A program made the position numbers and the translations under genes. From an uncultured Neomegalonema sp. (GTDB taxonomy: Bacteria; Pseudomonadota; Alphaproteobacteria; Rhodobacterales; Rhodobacteraceae), in NCBI GenBank assembly GCA_937995735.1, contig CALKIZ010000001.1, positions 1-56,935 of the forward strand: a stretch of 56,935 nucleotides of DNA, given 5' to 3'. The stretch's first letter is position 1; each line of letters opens with the position of its first letter. The notes below the pieces were generated by a model. The model saw nothing but the letters and a program-made list of their open reading frames with translations. It did not search any database and was not told the DNA's origin. Of this stretch, positions 27,242-35,258 are shown one piece after another.

Positions 27242-28225
27242 ATGAAATTTAGCACAATCGCACTCGCAGGGGCGCTGGCGCTGTCGAGTGCAGCGGTGAA
27301 TGCTGCCGATAAAGTGACGCTGCAACTCAAGTGGGTCACGCAAGCACAATTTGCAGGCTATTACGTTGCTGCTGATCAAGGTTTCTATAAAGAGGAAGGT
27401 CTTGATGTAGAGATCAAACCCGGCGGCCCTGATATTGCGCCTGCTCAAGTTCTTGTAGGCGGCGGTGCTGATGTTATCATTGATTGGATGCCTTCGGCAC
27501 TTGCGACCCGTGAAAAAGGGGTTCCTGTCGTCAATATTGCCCAACCTTTTAAGTCATCAGGGATGATGCTGACTTGCCGCAAAGACACCGGCATCAAATC
27601 TGCGGATGACTTCAAAGGCAAGACGCTGGGTGTCTGGTTCTTCGGCAATGAATATCCGTTTTTGTCATGGATGAGCAAACTTGGCATTCCAACCGATGGC
27701 TCGGCAGGTGGTGTTAAAGTCCTCAAGCAAGGCTTTAACGTTGATCCAATCCTGCAAAAGCAAGCGGATTGTGTCTCGACCATGACGTATAACGAGTATT
27801 GGCAGATTATTGATGCCGGCCTTGATGCAGATGAATTGATCACGTTCAAATATGAAGACGAAGGCGTATCAACTCTCGAAGATGGTATCTACGTCCTGGA
27901 AGATGCGCTTGCTGATGAAGCATTTCAGGACAAAATGGTCCGCTTTGTCCGTGCCAGCATGAAGGGTTGGAAATGGGCCGAAGATAACCCTGATGAGGCA
28001 GCAGAAATCGTTCTCGATAATGATGCTTCCGGTGCGCAAACGGAAGAGCACCAAAAACGTATGATGGGCGAGATTGCGAAGCTAACGGCGGGGTCAAACG
28101 GGGCGCTCGATTTCCGTGATTACTCCCGGACCGTTATCTCTTTATTGGATGGTGGTTCTGATCCTGTGATCACAAAAGCGCCTGAAGGGGCTTGGACGAG
28201 CATAATTACCGATAAAGCGCTGTAA
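27242..28225 (+). CDS. ABC transporter substrate-binding protein, NMT1/THI5-like
   Basis: A 327-residue periplasmic protein with a signal peptide ending VNA-AD. The mature start VTLQLKWVTQAQFAGYYVAADQGFYKEEGLDV is the family signature, and GADVIIDWMPSAL follows. Relatives bind pyrimidine or thiamine precursors, riboflavin and similar rings. Two terminator-like hairpins and upp follow at once, so a pyrimidine base or nucleoside is a reasonable guess for the substrate, but only a guess. ATG 27242 was preferred to the GTG just before it because AAGGGGAAAG is better spaced. Confidence 0.85.
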   Translation: MKFSTIALAGALALSSAAVNAADKVTLQLKWVTQAQFAGYYVAADQGFYKEEGLDVEIKPGGPDIAPAQVLVGGGADVIIDWMPSALATREKGVPVVNIAQPFKSSGMMLTCRKDTGIKSADDFKGKTLGVWFFGNEYPFLSWMSKLGIPTDGSAGGVKVLKQGFNVDPILQKQADCVSTMTYNEYWQIIDAGLDADELITFKYEDEGVSTLEDGIYVLEDALADEAFQDKMVRFVRASMKGWKWAEDNPDEAAEIVLDNDASGAQTEEHQKRMMGEIAKLTAGSNGALDFRDYSRTVISLLDGGSDPVITKAPEGAWTSIITDKAL

Positions 28226-28232
28226 CAATTAT

Positions 28233-28266
28233 GGCCTTTGCAGACGCAAGGGCCGCTTGTTTTTTA
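28233..28266 (+). terminator. Rho-independent terminator after the ABC operon
   Basis: GGCCTTTGC (28233-28241) pairs with GCAAGGGCC (28246-28254), with two G-T pairs or fewer, over an AGAC loop. A run of six T follows after GCTTG. It starts eight bases after the stop of the binding protein. Confidence 0.75.
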
Positions 28267-28272
28267 CACCAA

Positions 28273-28303
28273 GGCTCCGCATTCTGTGCGGGGCCAATTT
28301 TTT
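28273..28303 (+). terminator. Second terminator-like hairpin, directly before upp
   Basis: GGCTCCGCA (28273-28281) pairs with TGCGGGGCC (28287-28295) with one G-T pair, then AATTTTTT. Only twelve bases separate its T run from the upp start codon, and the ribosome site AAAGG lies in those twelve bases. A hairpin here would gate transcription into upp, so it may be an attenuator rather than a plain end signal. Confidence 0.65.
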
Positions 28304-28315
28304 AAAGGTTATTCC

Positions 28316-28945
28316 ATGTCTAATCTCCACGTCGTCGACCATCCGTTGATCGAGCATAAGCTGACATTGATGCGCGAGAAGGATACGTCGACCGCGAGCT
28401 TTCGCGGCTTGCTGCGTGAAATTTCGATGTTGTTGGCCTATGAGGTTCTGCGCGATTTACCGATGGAAACAGTGGATATCGAAACGCCGGTTTCGCCGAT
28501 GAAGGCGAAGAAAATTCAAGGTAAGAAAGTTTGCTTTGTCTCGGTTTTGCGTGCTGGTGACGGGTTGTTGCAGGGATTGCTTGATTTGGTTCCCGTGGCT
28601 CGGGTCGGTCATTTGGGAATGTATCGTGATCATAAAACGCTAGAGCCGGTTTGGTATTACAACAAACTTCCCGACAAGATGGGCGAGCGGGTCACCGTGG
28701 TTGTTGATCCGATGTTGGCTACGGGTGGTTCTGCTGCGGCGGCGGTCACCGAAGTTCAGAAGTCAGGCGCAAAAGATGTGCGTTTCCTCGCGCTGGTTTC
28801 TGCGCCGGAAGGGTATGAACGCTTCGCGGAAGAACATCCTGATGTGCCGGTTTATACGGCGGCTTTGGATGAGAAATTAAACGAGAAAGGCTATATCGTT
28901 CCCGGCCTCGGTGATGCGGGTGACAGGCTGTTTGGAACGAAATAG
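28316..28945 (+). CDS. upp: Uracil phosphoribosyltransferase
   Basis: Salvages uracil to UMP with PRPP. The protein has 209 residues, the usual length, from the ATG at 28316 after AAAGG; the open frame back to 28238 lies inside two hairpins. The PRPP-binding loop [15 protein letters not shown] and the uracil-binding C terminus [12 protein letters not shown] are intact. The 5' region offers no room for a separate promoter after the second hairpin, which implies expression by read-through from the ABC transporter genes. Confidence 0.95.
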   Translation: MSNLHVVDHPLIEHKLTLMREKDTSTASFRGLLREISMLLAYEVLRDLPMETVDIETPVSPMKAKKIQGKKVCFVSVLRAGDGLLQGLLDLVPVARVGHLGMYRDHKTLEPVWYYNKLPDKMGERVTVVVDPMLATGGSAAAAVTEVQKSGAKDVRFLALVSAPEGYERFAEEHPDVPVYTAALDEKLNEKGYIVPGLGDAGDRLFGTK

Positions 28946-28950
28946 GGGTC

Positions 28951-28983
28951 AAAAACAAAAGAAACGTCCGATATTTGGACGCT
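28951..28983 (-). terminator. Terminator of the cytochrome c gene
   Basis: Read on the minus strand, AGCGTCC (28983-28977) pairs with GGACGTT (28969-28963), with one G-T pair, followed by TCTTTTGTTTTT. It lies between the convergent upp and cytochrome genes and serves the minus-strand gene. Confidence 0.65.
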
Positions 28984-29018
28984 TCCCAAACTGATTTCAT
29001 CATAGCGAAGATTGTTAC

Positions 29019-29867
29019 TTACTTTTTCGCTACATCGTGGCTGTAACCGACTTTTCCGTTTGAGCGGAAATCTTTCATCCATTCGTAGGTGAAGGAATAA
29101 TCCGTGTCGGTCAAAGGTTTATGACACGCCATACATTGCGCTTCGTTCACACCCTCTTTTAATGCGAAATCGGTTGTGAAAAGTGAGTGGCGCCAGTCGC
29201 CATTATCGAAAATTTTCGGGACGTCTTTACCCCACCCATCGCGCTTTTCCATGTAGGAATAAAGTTTACGCTCGCCTTGTACCAATTTGCCATCCGCATC
29301 TTTGATCAATTCGCCATCGGCATCTTCTTTGGCAGCGAAGATTTCGACAATGAGCATAGCGCCGGAAGGAAAAGCACCGCCTTTTGCAGCGGCATCAATC
29401 GCGAGGTCATTGCCTCGGAAATATCTTACCTGTCTGCGGCCATCATAATCTTTGCGATGATATCTTGTGGTGGTTTTTTCGTAATCTTCCACTAGCTGCA
29501 TCAACGAGCCGTCAAGATCAGTAGGCTCAGCAAGCACATTTCCATCAACTGCACCTTTCAGCGTTGCGAAATGGGCGGCGAGGTTTTCGATATCATCGTC
29601 GGATAATTCTGCAGCTATTGCATTCATCAAAGTATTTTTGCGATCCCCTTTTTTGAAGGCTTTTAGCTGTGCAGAAATGTATGCCGGTTTTTGTCCGGCG
29701 AGGTTCGGGAATTTAGGGTCGGTGCTAACACCTGCATCCCCGTGACATGCCGAGCATTCGCCCGCCATTTCAGCCCCGAGTTCTATATCGGCTCCGTTAG
29801 CGAACGTCGTCGCGGCGAGCGGGATGCCAAATACGAGGGCACTGAAACCTTTTACTGACTTGTTCAT
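29019..29867 (-). CDS. Diheme cytochrome c with C-terminal cytochrome P460-type domain
   Basis: A 282-residue exported protein. After a signal peptide (core ALVFGIPLAATTFA) comes a class I cytochrome domain with heme motif CSACH at 38-42 and a methionine ligand candidate in KNTLMNAIAAEL. The second half resembles cytochrome P460: a beta-rich region with GAMLIVEIFAAKED and a late heme motif CMACH at 245-249. P460 proteins oxidise hydroxylamine or bind NO; fused forms are electron-transfer or detoxification enzymes. ATG 29867 gives the normal signal; the frame is open to 29900. It stands alone between upp and the Rieske gene. Confidence 0.8.
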   Translation of the reverse strand: MNKSVKGFSALVFGIPLAATTFANGADIELGAEMAGECSACHGDAGVSTDPKFPNLAGQKPAYISAQLKAFKKGDRKNTLMNAIAAELSDDDIENLAAHFATLKGAVDGNVLAEPTDLDGSLMQLVEDYEKTTTRYHRKDYDGRRQVRYFRGNDLAIDAAAKGGAFPSGAMLIVEIFAAKEDADGELIKDADGKLVQGERKLYSYMEKRDGWGKDVPKIFDNGDWRHSLFTTDFALKEGVNEAQCMACHKPLTDTDYSFTYEWMKDFRSNGKVGYSHDVAKK

Positions 29868-30082
29868 CGAATTCTCACACCAAAATAACAGACGTTTCAA
29901 TTTGTGAGTGTATTAGGAGGTGTAAGTTGTCTGATTGACAATTCACATAATCGAGTGCTGGAGAGGCGAGGTCAGTTTGAACCCGCTATCCCTTTGAATG
30001 GCTTGATTATGTAATTTCATGATTGCCGTCGCACTGAAACTGAGTTTAGCGTCTACACGCGGTTTTATGACAAGAGGACGCG

Positions 30083-31222
30083 ATGACGATCAGTATTGAT
30101 CTAAAAGACTTTGCCGCGATCCGGGCTGGATATGATGTTGATCCTGCACGGTCTTATTCGCTGAATAAAACGACTTATACTGAAGCTCGGTGGGCGGATG
30201 TTGATCGCGATGCGATCTTTCGCAAGTCTTGGCAATGGGTTTGCCATATAGAAAAGCTTTGTGATCCCGGAAGTTATGTTGTCGTGAGTGTCGCTGAACA
30301 ACCTGTCGCGGTGCTTCGTGATCGGGAGGGGCAGTTGCGCGCTTTTTACAACGTGTGCAAGCACCGCGCCCATGAATTGCTGAGCGGCGAGGGACAAGTT
30401 AGCCGCATTATGTGCCCCTATCATGCTTGGACCTATCGGCTTGATGGCCGGCTTGTTCGTGCCCCCGAAACGGAGGGGCTGAAAGACTTTGATGTCAACG
30501 ATGTTTGCCTCGATGCAATTCAGGTCGAAGAGTTTTGCGGGTTCGTTTATGTGAATCTCGACCCGACTGCTGTGCCTTTGGCCGAGCAAGCCGGAGATTT
30601 GGGAGATGAAATTCGTCACTGGGCGCCGGATGTGGGCGAGCTGACTTTCGCGCATCGTCTGACCTATAACATCAAATCGAATTGGAAGAATGTCGTTGAT
30701 AACTTTCTTGAATGTTATCATTGCCCGACCGCGCATAAGGATTTTTGCACGTTGGTCGATATGGATACCTACAAAGTAACGACACACGGTATCTATTCCA
30801 GCCATATGGCGGAGGCCGGAAAGTCATCAAATGCTGCTTATTCCGTAGACGGGGCGACTGTTACAGATCACGCGGTTTGGTGGTTGTGGCCGAACACCTG
30901 TATCATGCGCTATCCGGGGCGGGGCAATATGATTATCATGCAGATTATCCCTGCCGGTGAAGATAGAACGCTGGAGACTTATGATTTCTTTTTTGAAACC
31001 GCCGAGCCGAATGAAGCGGAGCAAGAAGCGATCAAGTATATTGATGATGTGCTGCAAGCCGAAGACATTGCTTTGGTCGAGAGTGTCCAGCGCGGTATGA
31101 ATACTCCTGCGTTTACCCAGGGCCGTATCGTCCATGATGCTGGCGGATCGGGAAAATCCGAACATGCAGTGCATCACTTTCATGGATTGGTGCTGGATGC
31201 TTATGAGAAAGTGATCGTGTAA
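30083..31222 (+). CDS. Rieske non-heme iron oxygenase, alpha subunit
   Basis: A 379-residue cytoplasmic oxygenase. The Rieske cluster ligands are C92, H94, C111 and H114 (CKHRAH and CPYHAW). The mononuclear iron histidines are H213 and H218 in NFLECYHCPTAH, with E210 as the bridging acid. This NFLECYHC wording is typical of the group that demethylates quaternary amines such as glycine betaine (GbcA), stachydrine or carnitine (CntA). The neighbouring choline-sulfatase supports such a substrate. No reductase partner gene is visible in the window. The cysteine hydrolase follows after three bases. Confidence 0.87.
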   Translation: MTISIDLKDFAAIRAGYDVDPARSYSLNKTTYTEARWADVDRDAIFRKSWQWVCHIEKLCDPGSYVVVSVAEQPVAVLRDREGQLRAFYNVCKHRAHELLSGEGQVSRIMCPYHAWTYRLDGRLVRAPETEGLKDFDVNDVCLDAIQVEEFCGFVYVNLDPTAVPLAEQAGDLGDEIRHWAPDVGELTFAHRLTYNIKSNWKNVVDNFLECYHCPTAHKDFCTLVDMDTYKVTTHGIYSSHMAEAGKSSNAAYSVDGATVTDHAVWWLWPNTCIMRYPGRGNMIIMQIIPAGEDRTLETYDFFFETAEPNEAEQEAIKYIDDVLQAEDIALVESVQRGMNTPAFTQGRIVHDAGGSGKSEHAVHHFHGLVLDAYEKVIV

Positions 31223-31225
31223 CTT

Positions 31226-31840
31226 ATGCCTAACCCAAACCCCCGCGCTCTGATCGAAGGCCGTCCGGCTCTGATCGTGATCGACATTCAAGCAAGCACT
31301 TTCATTGACGATAGTGACGAGCGTTCTATCCCCAATATGCCGGGCTATCGGGACCGGATGACGAAGGCGCGTGACCTCGTGGATAAGGCGCATGAGCGCG
31401 GTATTCCGGTGATCTTTATACAGGAGGCACATCGGCCTGATTTGGTGGATTTCGGGCGGGAGCTTGACGGGGATGAGACGGTACATTGTCTTGAGGGCGA
31501 CCCGCGCACGGAATTGGCAGTCGAACAGATGGATATTCGCGCGACCGACTACACAATCAAAAAGCGCCGCTATTCTTCGTTTTTTGGGACAGATTTGGAA
31601 ATCTTGCTCAAAGGATTAAAAGCTGAAACGCTGATCCTGTGTGGTGGCCTCACCGATGTTTGTGTGCATTACACATTCGCAGATGCTCATCAGTCGGATT
31701 ATTTTTGCCGTGTCGTTGAAGACTGTGTGGCGGGGTCGAGCATCGAGGCGCATGAGGCGTCGCTCCGCGCGATGGAATATCTACAAACCGGAGCACGGCG
31801 CAATCTATCCGAGACGCTTGACGCGATGGAAGCGGTTTGA
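31226..31840 (+). CDS. Isochorismatase-family cysteine hydrolase
   Basis: A 204-residue amidase-like enzyme. The catalytic triad of the family is visible: D20 in VIDIQ, K112 or K113 before RRYSSF, and C146 in GGLTDVCVHYT. With the cysteine the family includes nicotinamidases, N-carbamoylsarcosine amidases and biuret or ureidoacrylate hydrolases. The N-carbamoylsarcosine type would fit a neighbourhood of methylated glycines. It starts three bases after the Rieske stop, so the two are one operon. Confidence 0.85.
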   Translation: MPNPNPRALIEGRPALIVIDIQASTFIDDSDERSIPNMPGYRDRMTKARDLVDKAHERGIPVIFIQEAHRPDLVDFGRELDGDETVHCLEGDPRTELAVEQMDIRATDYTIKKRRYSSFFGTDLEILLKGLKAETLILCGGLTDVCVHYTFADAHQSDYFCRVVEDCVAGSSIEAHEASLRAMEYLQTGARRNLSETLDAMEAV

Positions 31841-31943
31841 TGGCAAAGGCGTGTCGATCTTTGCCGCGCCTTAAGCCAATGGCTTATCAACCACCGCCGA
31901 AGGCCACCTGACCGATCCGTTAATCGTTTTCAGGAGGCACGTT

Positions 31944-33464
31944 ATGACTCAACCGAATATCGTTCTCATCATGGCCGATCAGCTTGCGCCGCAGTTTACC
32001 GGCGCATATGGTCATCCATTGGTGAAGACACCTAACATTGATGCGCTGGCCGCGCGTGGGGCGCGGTTTGACGCCGCCTATTGCAATGCGCCGCTTTGTG
32101 CGCCTTCGCGGTTTAGCTTTATGTCCGGGCAACACGTTACCCGCATCGCCGCCTATGACAATGCCAGCGAATTTCCGTCTGCTGTGCCGACCTTTGCGCA
32201 TTATTTGCGTTTAATGGGCTATCGCACGTGCCTGAGCGGTAAGATGCATTTCGTCGGGCCGGATCAGCTTCATGGGTTTGAAGAGCGGCTCACCACCGAT
32301 ATTTACCCCGCCGATCACGCTTGGACGCCGGATTGGGAATTGCCGGATGAGCGGATTGATAAGTGGTATCACAATATGGATGCCGTGCGTCAGGCGGGCA
32401 AAGCCGCGACCACGTTCCAGATCGAATATGACGAAGAAACTTGTTTCTTCGCGCGGCGGAAAATCTTTGAATACAAAATGAATAAGGTTGACCCGTTCTG
32501 CATGGTGGTCAGCTTTATCCATCCTCATGATCCCTATGTTGCGCGGCCCGAATGGTGGGATCTTTACGATCACGACGCGATTGATATGCCGTCTTCTCCC
32601 GATGCGATGGACCCGCATTCTCAGCGTGTGATGAAAGGGATCGAAGCCGATACGGTTTCGGTCACGGATGAAGAAGTCCGCAATGCGCGTCATGCTTATT
32701 ATGCCAATACCTCGTATTTTGACTCCAATGTCGGACGTGTGGTGCAAGCGCTGGAAGAAAGCGATCAACTTGATAATACGGTCGTTATCGTGACCTCGGA
32801 TCATGGCGATATGTTGGGTGAGCGGGGTCTTTGGTATAAGATGAATTGGTTCGAGCATTCCGCGCGTGTCCCGCTGGTTATGGCCGGACCGGGCGTGCAA
32901 AATTGTGCGGTTGATGCACCGTGTTCGTTGGTCGATCTCTTGCCGACCTTCATGGATATTGCGGCACAAGGTGCTAAGAAACCGGCCATCGGGATGCCAT
33001 TGGACGGGCGTTCACTCTGGCCTGCCGTAACGGGCGGTGATGCCGGAGAGGGTGAGGCAATCGGAGAATACTGCGCGGAGATGGCTCCGGCGCATCCGGT
33101 CTTTATGATCCGGCGCGGAGAATTCAAATACATCGCCTGTGAGCTTGATCCACCGCAGCTTTATAATATTGACGAAGACCCCATGGAGCTGAGCAATCTC
33201 GTCGATGATCCGGCACATATCGGCGTTGCCAGAGGTTTTGCGGATGAGGTGGCTGCGCGCTGGGACTCGGCGAAAATCCGCGCCGATGTTATCGCTACTC
33301 AGCACCAGCGCCGCGCGGTTCATGCCGCGATGGAGGCTGGTTTGCTGACCTCATGGGATTACCAACCGCCGCGCGATGCGAGTCAGGAATTTGTGCGCAA
33401 CACTGTGTCGTGGGATGATGTGCTACACCGAATGCAATATCCACCTCCGGGAGCAGAAAAGTGA
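31944..33464 (+). CDS. betC: Choline-sulfatase
   Basis: Type I sulfatase that releases choline and sulfate from choline-O-sulfate. The formylglycine site is LCAPSR, with the modified cysteine at residue 52. The run SGKMHFVGPDQLHGF and then EERLTTDIYPADH is nearly the wording of characterised BetC proteins, which sets it apart from arylsulfatases. Metal ligands appear as ADQ at the start and TSDHGDMLGERG later. The 506-residue length is right, and the family's extra C-terminal part is present. AGGAGG lies six bases before the ATG. betA, betB and betI are not in the window. Confidence 0.92.
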   Translation: MTQPNIVLIMADQLAPQFTGAYGHPLVKTPNIDALAARGARFDAAYCNAPLCAPSRFSFMSGQHVTRIAAYDNASEFPSAVPTFAHYLRLMGYRTCLSGKMHFVGPDQLHGFEERLTTDIYPADHAWTPDWELPDERIDKWYHNMDAVRQAGKAATTFQIEYDEETCFFARRKIFEYKMNKVDPFCMVVSFIHPHDPYVARPEWWDLYDHDAIDMPSSPDAMDPHSQRVMKGIEADTVSVTDEEVRNARHAYYANTSYFDSNVGRVVQALEESDQLDNTVVIVTSDHGDMLGERGLWYKMNWFEHSARVPLVMAGPGVQNCAVDAPCSLVDLLPTFMDIAAQGAKKPAIGMPLDGRSLWPAVTGGDAGEGEAIGEYCAEMAPAHPVFMIRRGEFKYIACELDPPQLYNIDEDPMELSNLVDDPAHIGVARGFADEVAARWDSAKIRADVIATQHQRRAVHAAMEAGLLTSWDYQPPRDASQEFVRNTVSWDDVLHRMQYPPPGAEK

Positions 33465-33488
33465 TAAAATGCATTGAAAGACATTGAA

Positions 33489-34391
33489 ATGACGGATGCA
33501 TCAATCCAACGAAATAGCCTTGCTCTGTGGCAAGGGCGTCTGAATGAACTTTCAAAAAAGTCAGGCAAGCCGGATCGACTAATCCACTACGTCTACGTTC
33601 TTTGTGATCCGCTTGAAGGGGGGTCAGTCTTTTATGTTGGTAAGGGAAGCGGCGATAGGGTCGTGCAACACCTGCAAATAGCGGATAAAAATATCCGCTG
33701 TAATAAGACTGGCGATGAGAGTGATAAAACGGCTCAAATCAAGAAAATTTGGGACGCAGGTCTTGCGGTTGATTGGCATATCGTATGTCGAAACCTTGAA
33801 AACAAAGATGAGGCATTTCGGATTGAAGCAGCGCTGATTAGCTGTTTGAATTTAATTCACAAAAAGCAACTTACTAACGAAAAACAGGGTAATTTAGGAG
33901 ACCAATATGGAATATGGTCTCCTGAAGATATAGCACGAGAATGTGCGGCCTTCGTTTCACCAAAGCGATCTTTTCGTAATATTTTTATCTTCAATGTTGG
34001 GGAAGAATTTCAAAAGGAAAAGGATGCCTACGAAGCGACTCGGAAGTTTTGGGACGTATCTGATAAATGGGCCTCGATAGAAGGATGTTACGCTGTCGGT
34101 CTCGTAAAAGGTATAAGCGTAGGCGCTTATAAGATACGGCAATGGAGCGAAAAAAATAAAAATGGACGTCGAGAATTTGAGAAAGACGATACAGCTTGCG
34201 ATGAGCTTGACGATCTTCATTACCGCAACTGGAATAATATCATAAAAGCTACCAAAGGTTATTATGGATTTGGTGGGTGGTTAGTCGCATCATTTGATGG
34301 CCGTGGACAATTTCAAATCAAGCGCGGTTTGAAAGAGAAAAATGTATGGCAGCATTGTGATCCACAAAATTCAACACAGGAGGGTGCATGA
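33489..34391 (+). CDS. GIY-YIG nuclease, LEM-3-like
   Basis: A 300-residue protein. The first 110 residues carry a LEM-3/ANKLE1-type GIY-YIG domain: HYVYVLCDP and FYVGKGSGDRVVQHL supply the paired tyrosine/glycine motifs and the catalytic Arg, and EAALISCLN the metal-binding Glu. The second half (to WLVASFDGRG near the end) matches nothing I know. Two 60-base rows of the gene (33841 and 33961) are only about 30% G+C (19 and 18 of 60), well below the flanking genes, which points to recent transfer. Its stop overlaps the SDR start as ATGA, and the SDR ribosome site lies inside it. ATG 33489 is used; TTG 33474 is possible. Confidence 0.8.
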   Translation: MTDASIQRNSLALWQGRLNELSKKSGKPDRLIHYVYVLCDPLEGGSVFYVGKGSGDRVVQHLQIADKNIRCNKTGDESDKTAQIKKIWDAGLAVDWHIVCRNLENKDEAFRIEAALISCLNLIHKKQLTNEKQGNLGDQYGIWSPEDIARECAAFVSPKRSFRNIFIFNVGEEFQKEKDAYEATRKFWDVSDKWASIEGCYAVGLVKGISVGAYKIRQWSEKNKNGRREFEKDDTACDELDDLHYRNWNNIIKATKGYYGFGGWLVASFDGRGQFQIKRGLKEKNVWQHCDPQNSTQEGA

Positions 34392-35167
34392 GCGGACGTA
34401 TCGAAGGAAAGACTGCCTTGGTCACTGGCGGGGCAGGGGGTATTGGCTGGGCGATCTGTAAGCGGTTTGCGGCAGAGGGTGCTACGGTGATTTGCGCCGA
34501 CATTACGGCCCCCGGAGACTTTCCACCCGAAAATGTGCAGCATCGTAGTCTTGATATTGCCGATGAAGACGCGGTGCGGTCCGCCTTTGCGCGTTTGGGG
34601 GCGGAATGGGATAGTCTCGATATTCTCGTCAATGCGGCGGGTATCGAGATTGAGAAAACCATAGAAGATACGACGTTGGAAGAATGGAACCGCAGCTTTG
34701 CAGTCAATGTCACAGGGACTTTTCTATGCAGTAAATTTGCTTTGCCGATGCTGCGTAAGGGAAACGGGCCGAGCATCATTAATTTTGGGAGTTATGACGG
34801 TTTTATCGCCGATCCCGGACTTGCGGCGTATTGCGCGACAAAAGGAGCGGTTCACGCGCTGACCCGTGCCATGGCCTGCGATCACGGGCCGGAGGGCATT
34901 CGGGTGAACGCTATCTGTCCCGGTTATGTTGATACGCCGATGCTACAATCTTTCTTTGAGGGGGAAGGGTCGGGTGGAGGCGGCAAAAACCTTGATGACC
35001 TGCAACAAGCCGTGCGCGATGTGCATCCGATGCGGACGTATGGCACGCCTGAGGATGTCGCAAACTTGGTTCTTTGGCTGGCTTCTGACGAAGCGCGCTA
35101 TGCGTCAGGCCAGCTATGGGTGCTGGACGGCGGATTGTCAGCGCAGGTGCAACAGATGAAATTATGA
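34388..35167 (+). CDS. SDR-family oxidoreductase 1
   Basis: A 259-residue short-chain dehydrogenase. The cofactor motif is TGGAGGIG, the NAG-type motif NAAG, and the catalytic Ser and YxxxK are in NFGSYDG and YCATK. An acidic residue after beta-2 (ICADI) favours NAD. The sequence is clearly related to the second SDR at 38478 (shared PEDVANLVLWLASDEA-type C terminus and GIEIEKT-type centre). The substrate is unknown; a hydroxy acid or amino alcohol from the same pathway is likely. It is coupled to the GIY-YIG gene by a four-base overlap. Confidence 0.88.
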   Translation: MSGRIEGKTALVTGGAGGIGWAICKRFAAEGATVICADITAPGDFPPENVQHRSLDIADEDAVRSAFARLGAEWDSLDILVNAAGIEIEKTIEDTTLEEWNRSFAVNVTGTFLCSKFALPMLRKGNGPSIINFGSYDGFIADPGLAAYCATKGAVHALTRAMACDHGPEGIRVNAICPGYVDTPMLQSFFEGEGSGGGGKNLDDLQQAVRDVHPMRTYGTPEDVANLVLWLASDEARYASGQLWVLDGGLSAQVQQMKL

Positions 35168-35258
35168 TAAGGAAACGCTTTGATGGCGCAATATTTACCT
35201 GCAATCCGCTTTAAATGCTCATAGCATTGCCTTGCCAAGACGATGACAAGGATTCCCT

